Below, in pieces: positions 46,572-55,761 of a DNA stretch of 64,000 nt. Under the pieces are notes generated by a model, which was not told where the DNA came from, searched no databases, and saw only the letters and a list, made by a program, of their open reading frames with translations. The number at the start of each line of letters is the position of its first letter. The first letter of the stretch is position 1. Both the position numbers and the translations under genes were made by a program. The stretch spans positions 1 to 64,000 of the forward strand of contig NZ_JAULSI010000016.1 of the NCBI RefSeq assembly GCF_030711405.1, written 5' to 3'. The DNA comes from Massilia brevitalea (GTDB lineage Bacteria > Pseudomonadota > Gammaproteobacteria > Burkholderiales > Burkholderiaceae_D).

Positions 46572-49159
46572 GAATCCTCGAAAAACGCTTCCTGCGCGGC
46601 CCCAACCTGTACAGCGCAGCGCCCTGCCTGATGGCGGTGATCGACACTGCCGGCCTTGAAGCCGCGCCGGGCCTGGTTGCACGCCTGGTCGCCCTGCTGC
46701 CGGACCTGTCGCCGGAAGCCTCGGTGCGCCTGGCCGCGCTGAGCTGCGCCGCCGACGCCGTCGAGCCGGTCGTCATGGAACTGCAGCGCCTGGCCGGCGC
46801 ACCGGCCGATTTCAGCCAGACGCTGGACGTCGCACGCAACGCGCATGCCCGCCGCGCCGTTTGCGGCTACCGCACCGAGCAGGTGGCCGGCGCCGCGCTG
46901 AACGTGGCGATCGACCTGATCGAGGCGCTACAGGCCGAGAAGGAATTCGACCTCGCCGCCGCCATCGCCGAACTGCACGAAGTCGCCGAGGACTATGCGA
47001 TCGGCACCAGCACCGGCGCCGTGGTCTCGGCCGCCGAACGGCGCGGCATCCCGGCCCTGCGCATCACCGACGAAGCGAACCTGTTCCAGCTGGGCTGGGG
47101 CAGCCGCCAGAAGCGCCTGCAAGCGACGATCACCGGCGCCACCAATTCGATCGCGGTCGGCATCGCCAGCGACAAGCAGCTGACCAAGACCCTGCTCGAC
47201 CAGGCCGGCTGCCCGGTCCCGGCCGGCGCCACCGTCACCACGTTGGCGCAAGCACAGCGCGTGGCGCGCCGCCTGGACGGCCCGGCCACCATCAAGCCGC
47301 TCGACGCCAACCAGGGCAAGGGCGTGACCACCATCTGCGCCACGCCCGAGGAAGTCGAGCGCGCCTTCGAGCACGCGCGCAAGTACAGCCGCCACGTGAT
47401 CGTCGAGGAATTCCTGGAAGGCCGCGACTACCGCGTGCTGGTCACCGGCGGCAAGATCGCCGCCGCGTCTTGGCGCCGTCCGCCATGCGTGACGGGCGAC
47501 GGCAAAGCCACCGTGCGCGAGCTGGTCGAGCTTGAAAACCTGAATCCGGCGCGCGGCGAAGGCCATACCAACATCCTGACCAAGATCCCGATGGATGCGC
47601 TGGCGTCCGCGATCCTGGTCAAGCAAGGCTACGAATTCGATTCCGTGCTGCCGGCCGGCGTGTCGGTCGATTTGCGCGGCAACGCCAATTTGTCGACCGG
47701 CGGCACCGCCGAAGACGTGACCGATCTGCTGCCCGAGGAAACGCGCGACATCTGCATCCGCGCCGCGCGCACCATCGGCCTGGACGTGGCCGGCATCGAC
47801 ATCATCTGCCAGGACATCGCGCAACCGCTGCGCGAACAAAAGGGCGGCATCATCGAAATGAACGCCGCTCCCGGCATCCGCATGCACCAGTACCCGAGCC
47901 GCGGCACCCCGCGCGACGCCGGCGCTGCCATCGTCGAGGCCCTGTTCGGCCAGGACGACGGCCGCATCCCGACCGTCGCCGTGACCGGCACCAACGGCAA
48001 GACCACGACCTCGCTGCTGATCGCCCACACCGCGCGCCTGACCGGCCAGCGCACCGGCGTCACCACCACCGAAGGCGTGTACATCGACGGCCAGCGCATC
48101 ATGGAAGGCGACTGCACCGGCTACCGCTCGGCGCGCGCCGTGCTCACCTCGCCGGAAGTCGACTTCGCGGTGCTGGAAACGGCGCGCGGCGGCATCCTGA
48201 AACGCGGCCTGGCCTACGACAAGTGCGACGTGTCGGTGGTGCTGAACATCTCCAGCGACCACCTGGGCCTGGACGGCGTCGATACCGTCGAGGAGCTGGC
48301 CAGGGTGAAAGCCGTGGTGGCCCAGCGCGCCTCGCGCGCCGTGGTGCTGAACGCCGAGGACGACTACTGCGTGGCCATGGCCAGGGACCTGCTTGCCGAT
48401 GTCGAGGTTCTGTACTTCGCACTCGATGCCGACAATCCGGTGCTGCTGCGCCACCTGGAGTCGGGCGGACGCGGCGTCTACCTGCAGGACAATACCGTGG
48501 TGCTGGCCACCGACGCGCGCCACGAAGCCCTGGTCGACGTGCGCCAGATGCCGGTGTCGCTGAACGGCTGCGCGCGCTACAACATCGCGAATGCGCTGGC
48601 GGCCACCGCGGCGCTGGCGGCTTCCGGCTTCGGCAACCCCGAAATCGTGGCCGGCATGCGCAGCTTCGTCTCCGACAGCAAGCACAACCCGCTGCGCTCG
48701 AATTTGTTCGACGTCGACGGCGTGACCGTGATCGTCGATTACGCGCACAACTGCGCGGCCTACGCGGCGCTGGCCGAGACCGCGCGTGCCATGACGCCGG
48801 GGCGCGTGGTGGGCGTGGTGGCCGCGCCCGGGGACCGGCGCGATGCCGACCTGGTCGACATCGGCCGCACCTGCGCCGCCGGCTTCGACGAGCTGGTGGT
48901 GTACGAGACCGAGAACCGCGGCCGTGCGGCGGGCAGCGTGGCCGATTTGCTGGTGCAGGGCGCGCGCCTGGGCCGCATCGCCGGCGACCATCTGCTGTGC
49001 GAGCTGGACGTGCACAAGGCGATCCGCGCCGGCCTGGCGCTGTGCCAGCCGGGCGATGTGCTGGTGTTCGGCTGCGGCTCGTCGATCTCGGAGCTGACCG
49101 AGGCGCTGCGGCCGACCAAGCCGGAAATCGCGCGCCGGATCGAGGCGGAAGCGGTGTAA
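46568..49159 (+). CDS. cphA: Cyanophycin synthetase CphA
   Basis: 863 residues. Three domains as in CphA1: N-terminal domain (1-160), ATP-grasp domain (about 165-470; IKPLDANQGKGVT, EEFLEGRDYRVLV, DIICQD and IEMNAAPGIRMH) that adds Asp to the backbone, and Mur-ligase domain (about 470-863; P-loop GTNGKTTT from 474, ISSDHLGLDGV, VDYAHN) that joins Arg to Asp side chains. All nucleotide-binding motifs are intact. Last gene of iaaA-cphB-cphA, followed by a strong terminator; a second synthetase lies convergent on the other strand. Confidence 0.97.
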   Translation: MRILEKRFLRGPNLYSAAPCLMAVIDTAGLEAAPGLVARLVALLPDLSPEASVRLAALSCAADAVEPVVMELQRLAGAPADFSQTLDVARNAHARRAVCGYRTEQVAGAALNVAIDLIEALQAEKEFDLAAAIAELHEVAEDYAIGTSTGAVVSAAERRGIPALRITDEANLFQLGWGSRQKRLQATITGATNSIAVGIASDKQLTKTLLDQAGCPVPAGATVTTLAQAQRVARRLDGPATIKPLDANQGKGVTTICATPEEVERAFEHARKYSRHVIVEEFLEGRDYRVLVTGGKIAAASWRRPPCVTGDGKATVRELVELENLNPARGEGHTNILTKIPMDALASAILVKQGYEFDSVLPAGVSVDLRGNANLSTGGTAEDVTDLLPEETRDICIRAARTIGLDVAGIDIICQDIAQPLREQKGGIIEMNAAPGIRMHQYPSRGTPRDAGAAIVEALFGQDDGRIPTVAVTGTNGKTTTSLLIAHTARLTGQRTGVTTTEGVYIDGQRIMEGDCTGYRSARAVLTSPEVDFAVLETARGGILKRGLAYDKCDVSVVLNISSDHLGLDGVDTVEELARVKAVVAQRASRAVVLNAEDDYCVAMARDLLADVEVLYFALDADNPVLLRHLESGGRGVYLQDNTVVLATDARHEALVDVRQMPVSLNGCARYNIANALAATAALAASGFGNPEIVAGMRSFVSDSKHNPLRSNLFDVDGVTVIVDYAHNCAAYAALAETARAMTPGRVVGVVAAPGDRRDADLVDIGRTCAAGFDELVVYETENRGRAAGSVADLLVQGARLGRIAGDHLLCELDVHKAIRAGLALCQPGDVLVFGCGSSISELTEALRPTKPEIARRIEAEAV

Positions 49160-49181
49160 TATCTCGCTTGAGAGAGTGACG

Positions 49182-49208
49182 GCGGCCCTGCGGGGCCGCT
49201 TTTTTTTT
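49182..49208 (+). terminator. Rho-independent terminator of cphA
   Basis: GCGGCCC (49182-49188) pairs with GGGCCGC (49193-49199), 4-base loop, followed by nine T (49200-49208). Confidence 0.95.
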
Positions 49209-49499
49209 GTCGCGCGGATGTGACGGGGTCGGGTGGGGTGTGTTTTGGTGGGGACGACTCCCCACCCTGCGAACGGGCCCATTGGCACGCTGCGCGGCGA
49301 TGCTACTGTGGTAGGGTGGGCACTCGTGCCCACGCGGTTTCTTGCTTGATCGTCGGCGCTGCTGCTGCAAACCGATCCGTCTGCTCGGCGATCTCGTATG
49401 TTGGCATATCGTGGGGCACGTCATCGGTACAACCGCGTGGGCACAAGTGCCCACCCTACGATTCACAACGGCCAACGATGATTTACAACCATCGCCAAT
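49209..49499. other. Gene-free interval between the two cphA genes
   Basis: No gene. It holds one palindrome of a third type (GGTGGGGACGACTCCCCACC, 49247-49266) and a REPIN-like pair (49311-49459). Together with the two flanking terminators this insulates the convergent cyanophycin units. Confidence 0.75.
49311..49459. repeat. REPIN-like pair D
   Basis: GTAGGGTGGGCAC..GTGCCCACGCGG at 49311-49337 and its inverted copy at 49433-49459 differ by one base; 95 bases between. Same polarity as pairs A and C. Confidence 0.85.
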
Positions 49500-49528
49500 A
49501 AAAAAAGGCTCCGTTTCCGGAGCCTTTT
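49500..49528 (-). terminator. Rho-independent terminator of the second cphA gene
   Basis: GGCTCCG (49507-49513) pairs with CGGAGCC (49518-49524); on the minus strand seven T follow (49500-49506). 19 bases after the stop codon. Confidence 0.92.
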
Positions 49529-49547
49529 CCCTACGATACTGGAGTAC

Positions 49548-52181
49548 TCAAACAGTCTGCGCAGCAATCCTGTCCGCACTCTCCGGATCATCTAACCGCA
49601 GCGCATCGATGAACACCTGCAGCGACGAGCCGCACGCAAACACCAGCACATCCCCTGCACTGCACAGGCTCAGGCCGTGACGAATCGCCTTGTCGACTTC
49701 GATCTCGCGGTGCAGCGTATCCGACGGCCCCACTACGTTCTCGGCGCCCTGGATGATCAGGTCCACCGCCCCGCCCACCGGGCGTCCGCGGCTTTGCGAT
49801 TCGTACACCACCAGCTCGTCGAAACGCTCGCCGCAGACCTCGCCGATCTGGATCAGATCGCTGTCGCGGCGGTCGCCAGGTGCGGTGACGATGCCGATTA
49901 GTTGCCCCGGCAGCAGCGCGCGCGCCATTTCGGCCAGGGCAGCGTAGGCCGCCGCATTGTGCGCGTAGTCGACGATCACGGTCACGCCGCGTACGTCGAA
50001 CACGTTGGTGCGCAGCGGATTGGTCTTGCTGTCCGAGACGAAAGTCGACAACCCGGCCGCGATTTGCGTGTTCGAGAAGCCCGAAGCCATCAGCGCCGCT
50101 GCAGCGGCCAGCGCGTTGGCGATGTTGTAGCGCGCGCGGCCGCCGTAGCTGGCGGGCATGCTCTCGACGCGCATCAGTTCCAGCTGGCGCATGCCGTCGG
50201 CGATTACGATGGCGTTGTCCTGGAAATAGGTGCCGCGCCCGCCGTCCTCGATGTGCTTGAGCAGCACCGGATTCTCCGGCTCCATCGAGAAGAACACGAC
50301 CTCGGCGCCCGGCTTGGCGCGGCGCACCATCGCCACGCACAGCGCGTCCTCGGCGTTCAGCACCAGCGCGCGCGAAGCCGACGACGCGACCACCGCCTTC
50401 ACCTGCGCCAGGTCCTCGATGGTCTCGACCCCGTCCAGCCCCAGGTGGTCCGGCGAGACGTTCAGCACCACGCCGACGTCGCACTGGTCGAACGCCAGGC
50501 CGCGCTTCAGGATGCCGCCGCGCGCCGTTTCGAGCACGGCGAAGTCGACGTCCGGGGCGGAGAGCACGGTGCGCGCCGACCAGTAGCCGGTGCAGTCGCC
50601 CTTGACCAGGCGCTTGCCGTTGACGAACACGCCCTCGGTGGTGGTGACGCCCGTGCCCAGGCCGGCCACGCGCGCGGCGTGGGCGATCATCAGGGTGGTG
50701 GTGGTCTTGCCGTTGGTGCCGGTCACGGCGACCAGTGGAATGCGCCCGTTCGATGGCCCCATCAGGCCGTCGACGATGGCTTCGCCGGCGTCGCGCGGCG
50801 CGCCCTTGCTCGGGTGCTGGTGCATGCGGATGCCCGGCGCGGCGTTGACTTCGATGACGGCGCCGCCCTGCTCGTCCAGCGGCTGGGAGATGTCGTGGCA
50901 GACGATGTCGATGCCGGCCACATCCAGCCCGATCTTGCTGGCGGCGCGCACGCACAGGGCGCGCGTGGTTTCCGGCAGCAAATCGGTCACGTCCTCGGCG
51001 GTGCCGCCGGTGGAGAGGTTGGCGTTGCTGCGCAATTCGACGCAGACGCCGGCGGCCGGCACGGCGTCGGGCACATAGCCCTGGCGGCGCAACATGTCCT
51101 CGGCGTGGGCGTCGAGCGCCAGGCGGGTCAGCACATTGCTGTGGCCACTGCCGCGCGACGGGTTCTGGTTCTCGATCTCGACCAGTTCAAGGATGGTGCT
51201 GACGCCGTCGCCGATCACATGGGCCGGGCGGCGCAGGGAGGCGGCGGCGATGCGCCCGCCGGCCACCAGCACGCGGTAGTCGCGCCCTTCCACCGAGCGT
51301 TCGACGATGATCTTGCGGCCGTACTGGCGCGCGAATTCAAAGGCCTTGGCCACGTCTTCGGGCGTGGCGCAGTTGGTGGTCACGCCCTTGCCCTGGTTGC
51401 CGTCGAGCGGCTTGAGGGCGACCGGCTTGCCGACGCGGCGCGCCACGCGCTGGGCTTCCTCGACGGTGGTGACGGTAGCGCCTTCCGGCACGGGCACGCC
51501 GGCTTCCATCAGCAGCGCCTTGGTCAGCTGCTTGTCGCTGGCGATCTTCACGGCGACGTAGCTGGTGTCGCCGGTGGTGGTCGCCTGCAGGCGCTTTTGC
51601 TTCGAGCCCCAGCCGAGCTGGAACAGATTGGCGTCGTCGGTGATGCGCGAGGTCGGGATGCCGCGCTCGTGGGCCGCGGCCAGTACCGCCGCGGTGCTGG
51701 TGCCGATCGCATAGCGCGACGCGAGCGAACGCAGTTCCTTCAGGCGCGACTCGATATCGAACTCCTCGCCCAGCGCCAGCGCCGTGACCAGGTCGACCGC
51801 CAGCTGGAAGGCCGGCTCGGCCAGCTTCTCGACGGCGTACTGGACAACGATGCGGAACTGGCCCGGACGGCCGGCGCTGGGGCGGGTGCGGCCATACACC
51901 ACCAGCGGGCCGGCCATCGATTGCAGGGTCAGGGTCACCTGCTCGACCACGCGCGCGAGATAGGTGCCGGCGCGCAGGCGCTGGGCGAAGCCGCCGGACT
52001 GGCCGGTCGGCAGCGGCTGGCCGTGCAGCGAAGGCAGCATGGCCAGCAGCGCCTCGTTGAAGCCGGGGATGTCTTTCGAGGAGACGCCGTACAGGTCTTC
52101 CAGGTCGATGACGCTCAGCAGGCAGGGGGTATCGGCGTGGAGGTTGGGGCCACGGAGGAATCGTTGTTCAAGGATGTGCAC
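49548..52181 (-). CDS. Second cyanophycin synthetase (CphA paralogue)
   Basis: 877 residues, full length and collinear with the other CphA: N domain, ATP-grasp (LKPLDGNQGKGVT, VERSVEGRDYRVLVAG, IEVNAAPGIRMHQHPSKG) and Mur-ligase domain with P-loop GTNGKTTT from residue 488, SPDHLGLDGV and VDYAHN. No catalytic motif is visibly lost. Start is GTG with AGGGA seven bases upstream; it gives MHILEQRFLRGPN, parallel to MRILEKRFLRGPN of CphA. Two synthetases are known in several betaproteobacteria; here they are convergent, and this one follows an HDO enzyme gene on the same strand by 123 bases. Confidence 0.95.
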   Translation of the reverse strand: MHILEQRFLRGPNLHADTPCLLSVIDLEDLYGVSSKDIPGFNEALLAMLPSLHGQPLPTGQSGGFAQRLRAGTYLARVVEQVTLTLQSMAGPLVVYGRTRPSAGRPGQFRIVVQYAVEKLAEPAFQLAVDLVTALALGEEFDIESRLKELRSLASRYAIGTSTAAVLAAAHERGIPTSRITDDANLFQLGWGSKQKRLQATTTGDTSYVAVKIASDKQLTKALLMEAGVPVPEGATVTTVEEAQRVARRVGKPVALKPLDGNQGKGVTTNCATPEDVAKAFEFARQYGRKIIVERSVEGRDYRVLVAGGRIAAASLRRPAHVIGDGVSTILELVEIENQNPSRGSGHSNVLTRLALDAHAEDMLRRQGYVPDAVPAAGVCVELRSNANLSTGGTAEDVTDLLPETTRALCVRAASKIGLDVAGIDIVCHDISQPLDEQGGAVIEVNAAPGIRMHQHPSKGAPRDAGEAIVDGLMGPSNGRIPLVAVTGTNGKTTTTLMIAHAARVAGLGTGVTTTEGVFVNGKRLVKGDCTGYWSARTVLSAPDVDFAVLETARGGILKRGLAFDQCDVGVVLNVSPDHLGLDGVETIEDLAQVKAVVASSASRALVLNAEDALCVAMVRRAKPGAEVVFFSMEPENPVLLKHIEDGGRGTYFQDNAIVIADGMRQLELMRVESMPASYGGRARYNIANALAAAAALMASGFSNTQIAAGLSTFVSDSKTNPLRTNVFDVRGVTVIVDYAHNAAAYAALAEMARALLPGQLIGIVTAPGDRRDSDLIQIGEVCGERFDELVVYESQSRGRPVGGAVDLIIQGAENVVGPSDTLHREIEVDKAIRHGLSLCSAGDVLVFACGSSLQVFIDALRLDDPESADRIAAQTV

Positions 52182-52253
52182 GAGGATGTCCCTATCGTTC
52201 TCTAATTAGTATGTTGAAGCTGATGCGTTTGGGTCTTGTTGCGGATACGGAGA

Positions 52254-52286
52254 CAGCCGGTGCGCTCCCAGCGGACGCACCGGCTG
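52254..52286 (-). promoter_or_regulatory. Perfect 11-bp hairpin between the HDO gene and second cphA
   Basis: CAGCCGGTGCG (52254-52264) pairs exactly with CGCACCGGCTG (52276-52286) around 11 bases. No T run follows on the minus strand, so full termination is unlikely; a role in transcript stability or attenuation between the two co-directional genes is plausible. Confidence 0.6.
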
Positions 52287-52304
52287 CCGAAAACGTGCAA
52301 GCGC

Positions 52305-53768
52305 TTAGATATCGAGCAGCTTGGTGTACATGCGCGTCGCCATCAGGCCGGCCGCGCTGTGGTGGTGGGCCGGCGACATCAGTTCGCCCAACAGCTGCAT
52401 CGCCTCGCTCTTGCCGGCGGCGCCGGCCACCTGCTGTTCGAGCAGCGCCAGTTCGTTGCCGGTTTCCAGGTCGCGGCCGGCGCGGCGGCGGATCAGGCCG
52501 CGCTCCGGGAAGCTGCTGCTGCGGTCCTGGTGCTGGCTCAGGTTGTCCATGGTGCGCTGGCGCGCGCGGTGGGTCAGCATGCGCGGCTCCCTGGCGCCTT
52601 CCCGGCCGTCCGGCGCCGACAGGATCCAGTCCTTCAGCACCTGCTGTTCGTAGGCGCTGAACACGCCGAACATCTCGGCGCGCTCGCCGTGGATCAGGCG
52701 CCAGAAGCGGCTGTTCTCCACGTCTTCGCCGCGCTTGATCCAGCCGGCGCCCTCCAGCGCAGTCAGGAAGCCCGGCACCTGGGCCGGCACCGCCAGCCAG
52801 TCGTTGACCGAGCGGCCGGCCACGCGGCAGTAGTCCGAGTGCATGTTCTTGCCGACCACGGCCTTCTGCACCAGGATGTCGACCAGCTCGTCCTGCAGGT
52901 CGAAGTCGGCGATCACGGAATTCGTGCTGGCGCCCAGTTCGTTCAGGCGGTAGCCGTCGAGCACGCGGCGGTAGAACGCGGCGCGGTCGCCCACGCGCGG
53001 CATCAAATCGACCAGGGCCTGCACGGCTTTCTGGGCGTGGCCGGTGGCGGCGTTGTCGACCGTCACGTGCAGCGTGAAGTAATACGGGTCGATGCCGAAT
53101 TCGTTCAGCTCGTACGAGGTGATCAGCAGGTGCAGCGGCAATTGCTCGTAGCCGAGGTTGTAGCCGATGATCTCAGGCAGGAAGCGGTCGCCGCTGTGGC
53201 CGAGGGCCAGCTGGATCGCGCCTTGCAGGAAGTGGTTGTCGCTCAGTTGCTCCCAGCCGTCGCAGGCGTGGGTGGCCAGCAGCTTGCGGTAGATGGTCAC
53301 GTGGTTCTTGTCCGGCACGCCTTCGCCCAGCTCTTCGAGGTAGGTCTTGATGAGCGGATGGAAGTCCGGGTTGTCCCAGTGGCGCAGCATGCCGTACAGC
53401 CAGGCGCCGTCGACCAGCTTGGTCGGCGCGGCCGCCTTCAGGAAGTTCAGGGCATGGGCGCGGTTGCCGAAGTAGCGGCGCGGGGCGCCGGCCTTGCGCG
53501 CGTTCAGGTAGTCGCGGTATTCGAGGCCGACGGCGTCGGTACGGGCCTGGATCCAGGCCGGCAGTTGCGCCAGCGTGGGCGGCAAGTCGGCGGGAATCGC
53601 CTGGACGGCGGCGATCTGTTCGCGCAGGAAGGCTTCGGCAGCGCGGGCATGGCCCAGCGGGTCGGCCTGGAGCCCGAAATACAGGTCCTTGGCCGGCGTT
53701 GCCGCCTGATGGGCGGCAGTGCTGGCGCGGGCGACTTCAGGAACATCGGTAACGTACGAAGGCGTCAT
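52305..53768 (-). CDS. Iron-containing redox enzyme, heme-oxygenase-like (HDO) fold
   Basis: 487 residues. The middle (about 120-300) matches the Haem_oxygenas_2 group that includes the di-iron oxidases/oxygenases UndA, SznF and BesC. Candidate iron ligands in order: Glu146/Glu149 and His156 (EELGEGVPDKNH), Glu208 (GYNLGYEQL), His234, Asp238 and His244 (LHVTVDNAATGH). About 190 extra C-terminal residues are unassigned. No signal peptide. It stands directly upstream of, and on the same strand as, the second cyanophycin synthetase, so an amino acid or peptide substrate linked to cyanophycin (Arg, Lys, Asp, beta-Asp-Arg) is suggested by context only. Reaction unknown. Confidence 0.8.
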   Translation of the reverse strand: MTPSYVTDVPEVARASTAAHQAATPAKDLYFGLQADPLGHARAAEAFLREQIAAVQAIPADLPPTLAQLPAWIQARTDAVGLEYRDYLNARKAGAPRRYFGNRAHALNFLKAAAPTKLVDGAWLYGMLRHWDNPDFHPLIKTYLEELGEGVPDKNHVTIYRKLLATHACDGWEQLSDNHFLQGAIQLALGHSGDRFLPEIIGYNLGYEQLPLHLLITSYELNEFGIDPYYFTLHVTVDNAATGHAQKAVQALVDLMPRVGDRAAFYRRVLDGYRLNELGASTNSVIADFDLQDELVDILVQKAVVGKNMHSDYCRVAGRSVNDWLAVPAQVPGFLTALEGAGWIKRGEDVENSRFWRLIHGERAEMFGVFSAYEQQVLKDWILSAPDGREGAREPRMLTHRARQRTMDNLSQHQDRSSSFPERGLIRRRAGRDLETGNELALLEQQVAGAAGKSEAMQLLGELMSPAHHHSAAGLMATRMYTKLLDI

Positions 53769-54078
53769 GGAATGCAGGTCCGGTTCTTGTTGATTGATTA
53801 CCAGAATTATCCAGACTGGGCTTTTCGAGGTGAATCGGCACGCGTGCCCCCAAGGTGTAAGACAGGGATTACAAACGTATCAAAGTGTTAACGTAAAGCA
53901 TTTTTATGCTTGTTTTTGGATCAATTCGCGCGCAAGATGCCCAATTCGTGGGCACGCGCCATTGTTTTGTGCTTGCGCTGCACGCACGGGGTGCGCGCGG
54001 GAACTCAAGTGCAGGCATGACGGGTCTAATCGTTTGAAGAGCCGGCAATCCTTCCGGCGCGGCCGATGGAGGTGTGCG
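53769..54078. other. 310-base gene-free interval between HDO and FAD monooxygenase genes
   Basis: Divergent promoter region. It contains a small hairpin AAGCAT..ATGCTT (53897-53912) with a T-rich flank, AT-rich sequence around 53870-53930 that should carry the HDO promoter, and GGAGG (54068-54072) before the monooxygenase start. No coding frame is supportable. Confidence 0.6.
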
Positions 54079-55617
54079 ATGACGCAATCCCAGGTCCTGA
54101 TCGTCGGCGCCGGCCCCAGCGGCCTGGTGCTGGCGCTGTGGCTGAACCGCATGGGCGTCGACGTGCGCATCGTCGACCAGGCGCCCGGCCCCGGCACCAC
54201 CTCGCGCGCGCTGGCCGTGCAGGCGCGCACGCTCGAACTCTACCGCGAGCTCGACCTCACCCTGCCCGTGCTCGACGACGGCTATGCGGTCGAGGCCTTC
54301 AATGTCTGGGCCGAGGGCGAGCACAAGGCGCGCATCGAGCTCGGGGCGATTGGCGCCGGCGTCACGCCCTACCCCTTCCTGCAGATCTACCCGCAGGACC
54401 GGCACGAGCGCATGCTGTGTTCGCGCCTGCAGGCGGCCGGCGTGCAGGTCGAGCGGCAGTGCACGCTGGAAGGCTTTCGCGAGGACGGCGATGCGGTCGT
54501 CGCCCAACTGCGCAACGCGGCCGGCAACGAGGAGCAGTGCGAGGCGCGCTACATCGTCGGCTGCGACGGCGCGCGCTCGAAGGTGCGCGAGATCATCGGC
54601 GCCGGCTTCCCCGGCGGCACCTACCGCCAGGTGTTCTACGTGGCCGACATCGAGGGCGAGAGCCCGGCCCTGAATGGCGAACTGAACATCGACCTCGACG
54701 AATCCGACATCCTGGCCGTGTTCGCGATGGCGCCGCGCGGGGCCGGGCGCCTGGTCGGCACCGTGCGCGACGAGCGCGCCGACCATGCCGAAACGCTGAG
54801 CTTTGCCGACGCCAGCGGCCGCGCCATCGACAATTTGATGATCAGCGTGCACAAGGTAAACTGGTTCTCGACCTACCGCGTGCACCACCGCGTGGCCGAG
54901 CGCTTCCGGCGCGGGCGCGCCTTCCTGGTCGGCGACGCCGGCCACATCCACAGCCCGGCCGGCGGCCAGGGCATGAACACCGGCATCGGCGACGCCATCA
55001 ACCTGGCCTGGAAACTGGCCGCCGTGGTGCAGGGCCGCGCGCCCGACGCCCTGCTCGACAGCTACGAGGTCGAGCGCCTGCCATTTGCGCGGCGCCTGGT
55101 CGACACCACCGACCGCGTATTCAGCTTCATTACCGCCGACGGGCCGGTAGCCGAGATCGTGCGCACCGGCGTGGCGCCGCGCCTGCTGCCGCTCCTGGCC
55201 AGGCTGCCGTTCACGCGCGAGTTCTTTTTCCGCACGATTTCGCAGACGGTGATCCATTACCGCCATGCGCCGCTGAATGCGGGCACGGCCGGCAAGACCC
55301 ATGGCGGCGACCGCCTGCCCTGGGTCCGCTTCGGCGACGGGGATACGGCGCCGGACAACTACGCCCCGTTGCCCAAACCGGCATGGCAGGCCCACGTGTA
55401 CGGGCAGGCGCAACCCGAGCTGATGCAATGGTGCGACCGCCAGCGCGTGACGCTGCGCCAGTTCGCATGGAGCGACGCCTGCGCCCACGCCGGCCTGGCG
55501 CGCGACGCCATCTACCTGCTGCGGCCGGACACCTATGTCGGGCTGGCGGCCGGCACGCCATCGATCGGAGCGCTCGACGAGTACCTGCGTGCGAATGCGC
55601 TCACGCTGCACCATTAA
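54079..55617 (+). CDS. FAD-dependent aromatic monooxygenase (PheA/TfdB type)
   Basis: 512 residues. FAD Rossmann motif VGAGPSGLVLAL at 9-20, second FAD/NADPH motif YIVGCDGARSKVR near 156, and GDAGHIHSPAGGQGMNTGIGD-type motif near 293 (GDAGHIHSP, GGQGMN). The C-terminal part resembles the thioredoxin-like domain of phenol and pentachlorophenol hydroxylases but without redox cysteines. It hydroxylates an aromatic or polyketide-like substrate not identifiable here. Start with GGAGG seven bases upstream. No ring-cleavage genes are nearby. Confidence 0.88.
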   Translation: MTQSQVLIVGAGPSGLVLALWLNRMGVDVRIVDQAPGPGTTSRALAVQARTLELYRELDLTLPVLDDGYAVEAFNVWAEGEHKARIELGAIGAGVTPYPFLQIYPQDRHERMLCSRLQAAGVQVERQCTLEGFREDGDAVVAQLRNAAGNEEQCEARYIVGCDGARSKVREIIGAGFPGGTYRQVFYVADIEGESPALNGELNIDLDESDILAVFAMAPRGAGRLVGTVRDERADHAETLSFADASGRAIDNLMISVHKVNWFSTYRVHHRVAERFRRGRAFLVGDAGHIHSPAGGQGMNTGIGDAINLAWKLAAVVQGRAPDALLDSYEVERLPFARRLVDTTDRVFSFITADGPVAEIVRTGVAPRLLPLLARLPFTREFFFRTISQTVIHYRHAPLNAGTAGKTHGGDRLPWVRFGDGDTAPDNYAPLPKPAWQAHVYGQAQPELMQWCDRQRVTLRQFAWSDACAHAGLARDAIYLLRPDTYVGLAAGTPSIGALDEYLRANALTLHH

Positions 55618-55761
55618 GAAGGCGCCATCAGCGTCGAATTGACGAGCGGCAAAGCTGCGCCGCCCTGCCGCGTTTGCGTGGAAGATGAAGCCATCGCGGG
55701 CGGCCGGGCCCCGCAGGCAGGGCACCGGCCGGCGCCATTCGTCAACCAGCATTGGAGCACC

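Noticed and set aside
46568..52181. Mur ligase for peptidoglycan synthesis
   Set aside because: The Mur-type half is fused to an ATP-grasp domain and sits beside cyanophycinase; no division/cell-wall genes are present.
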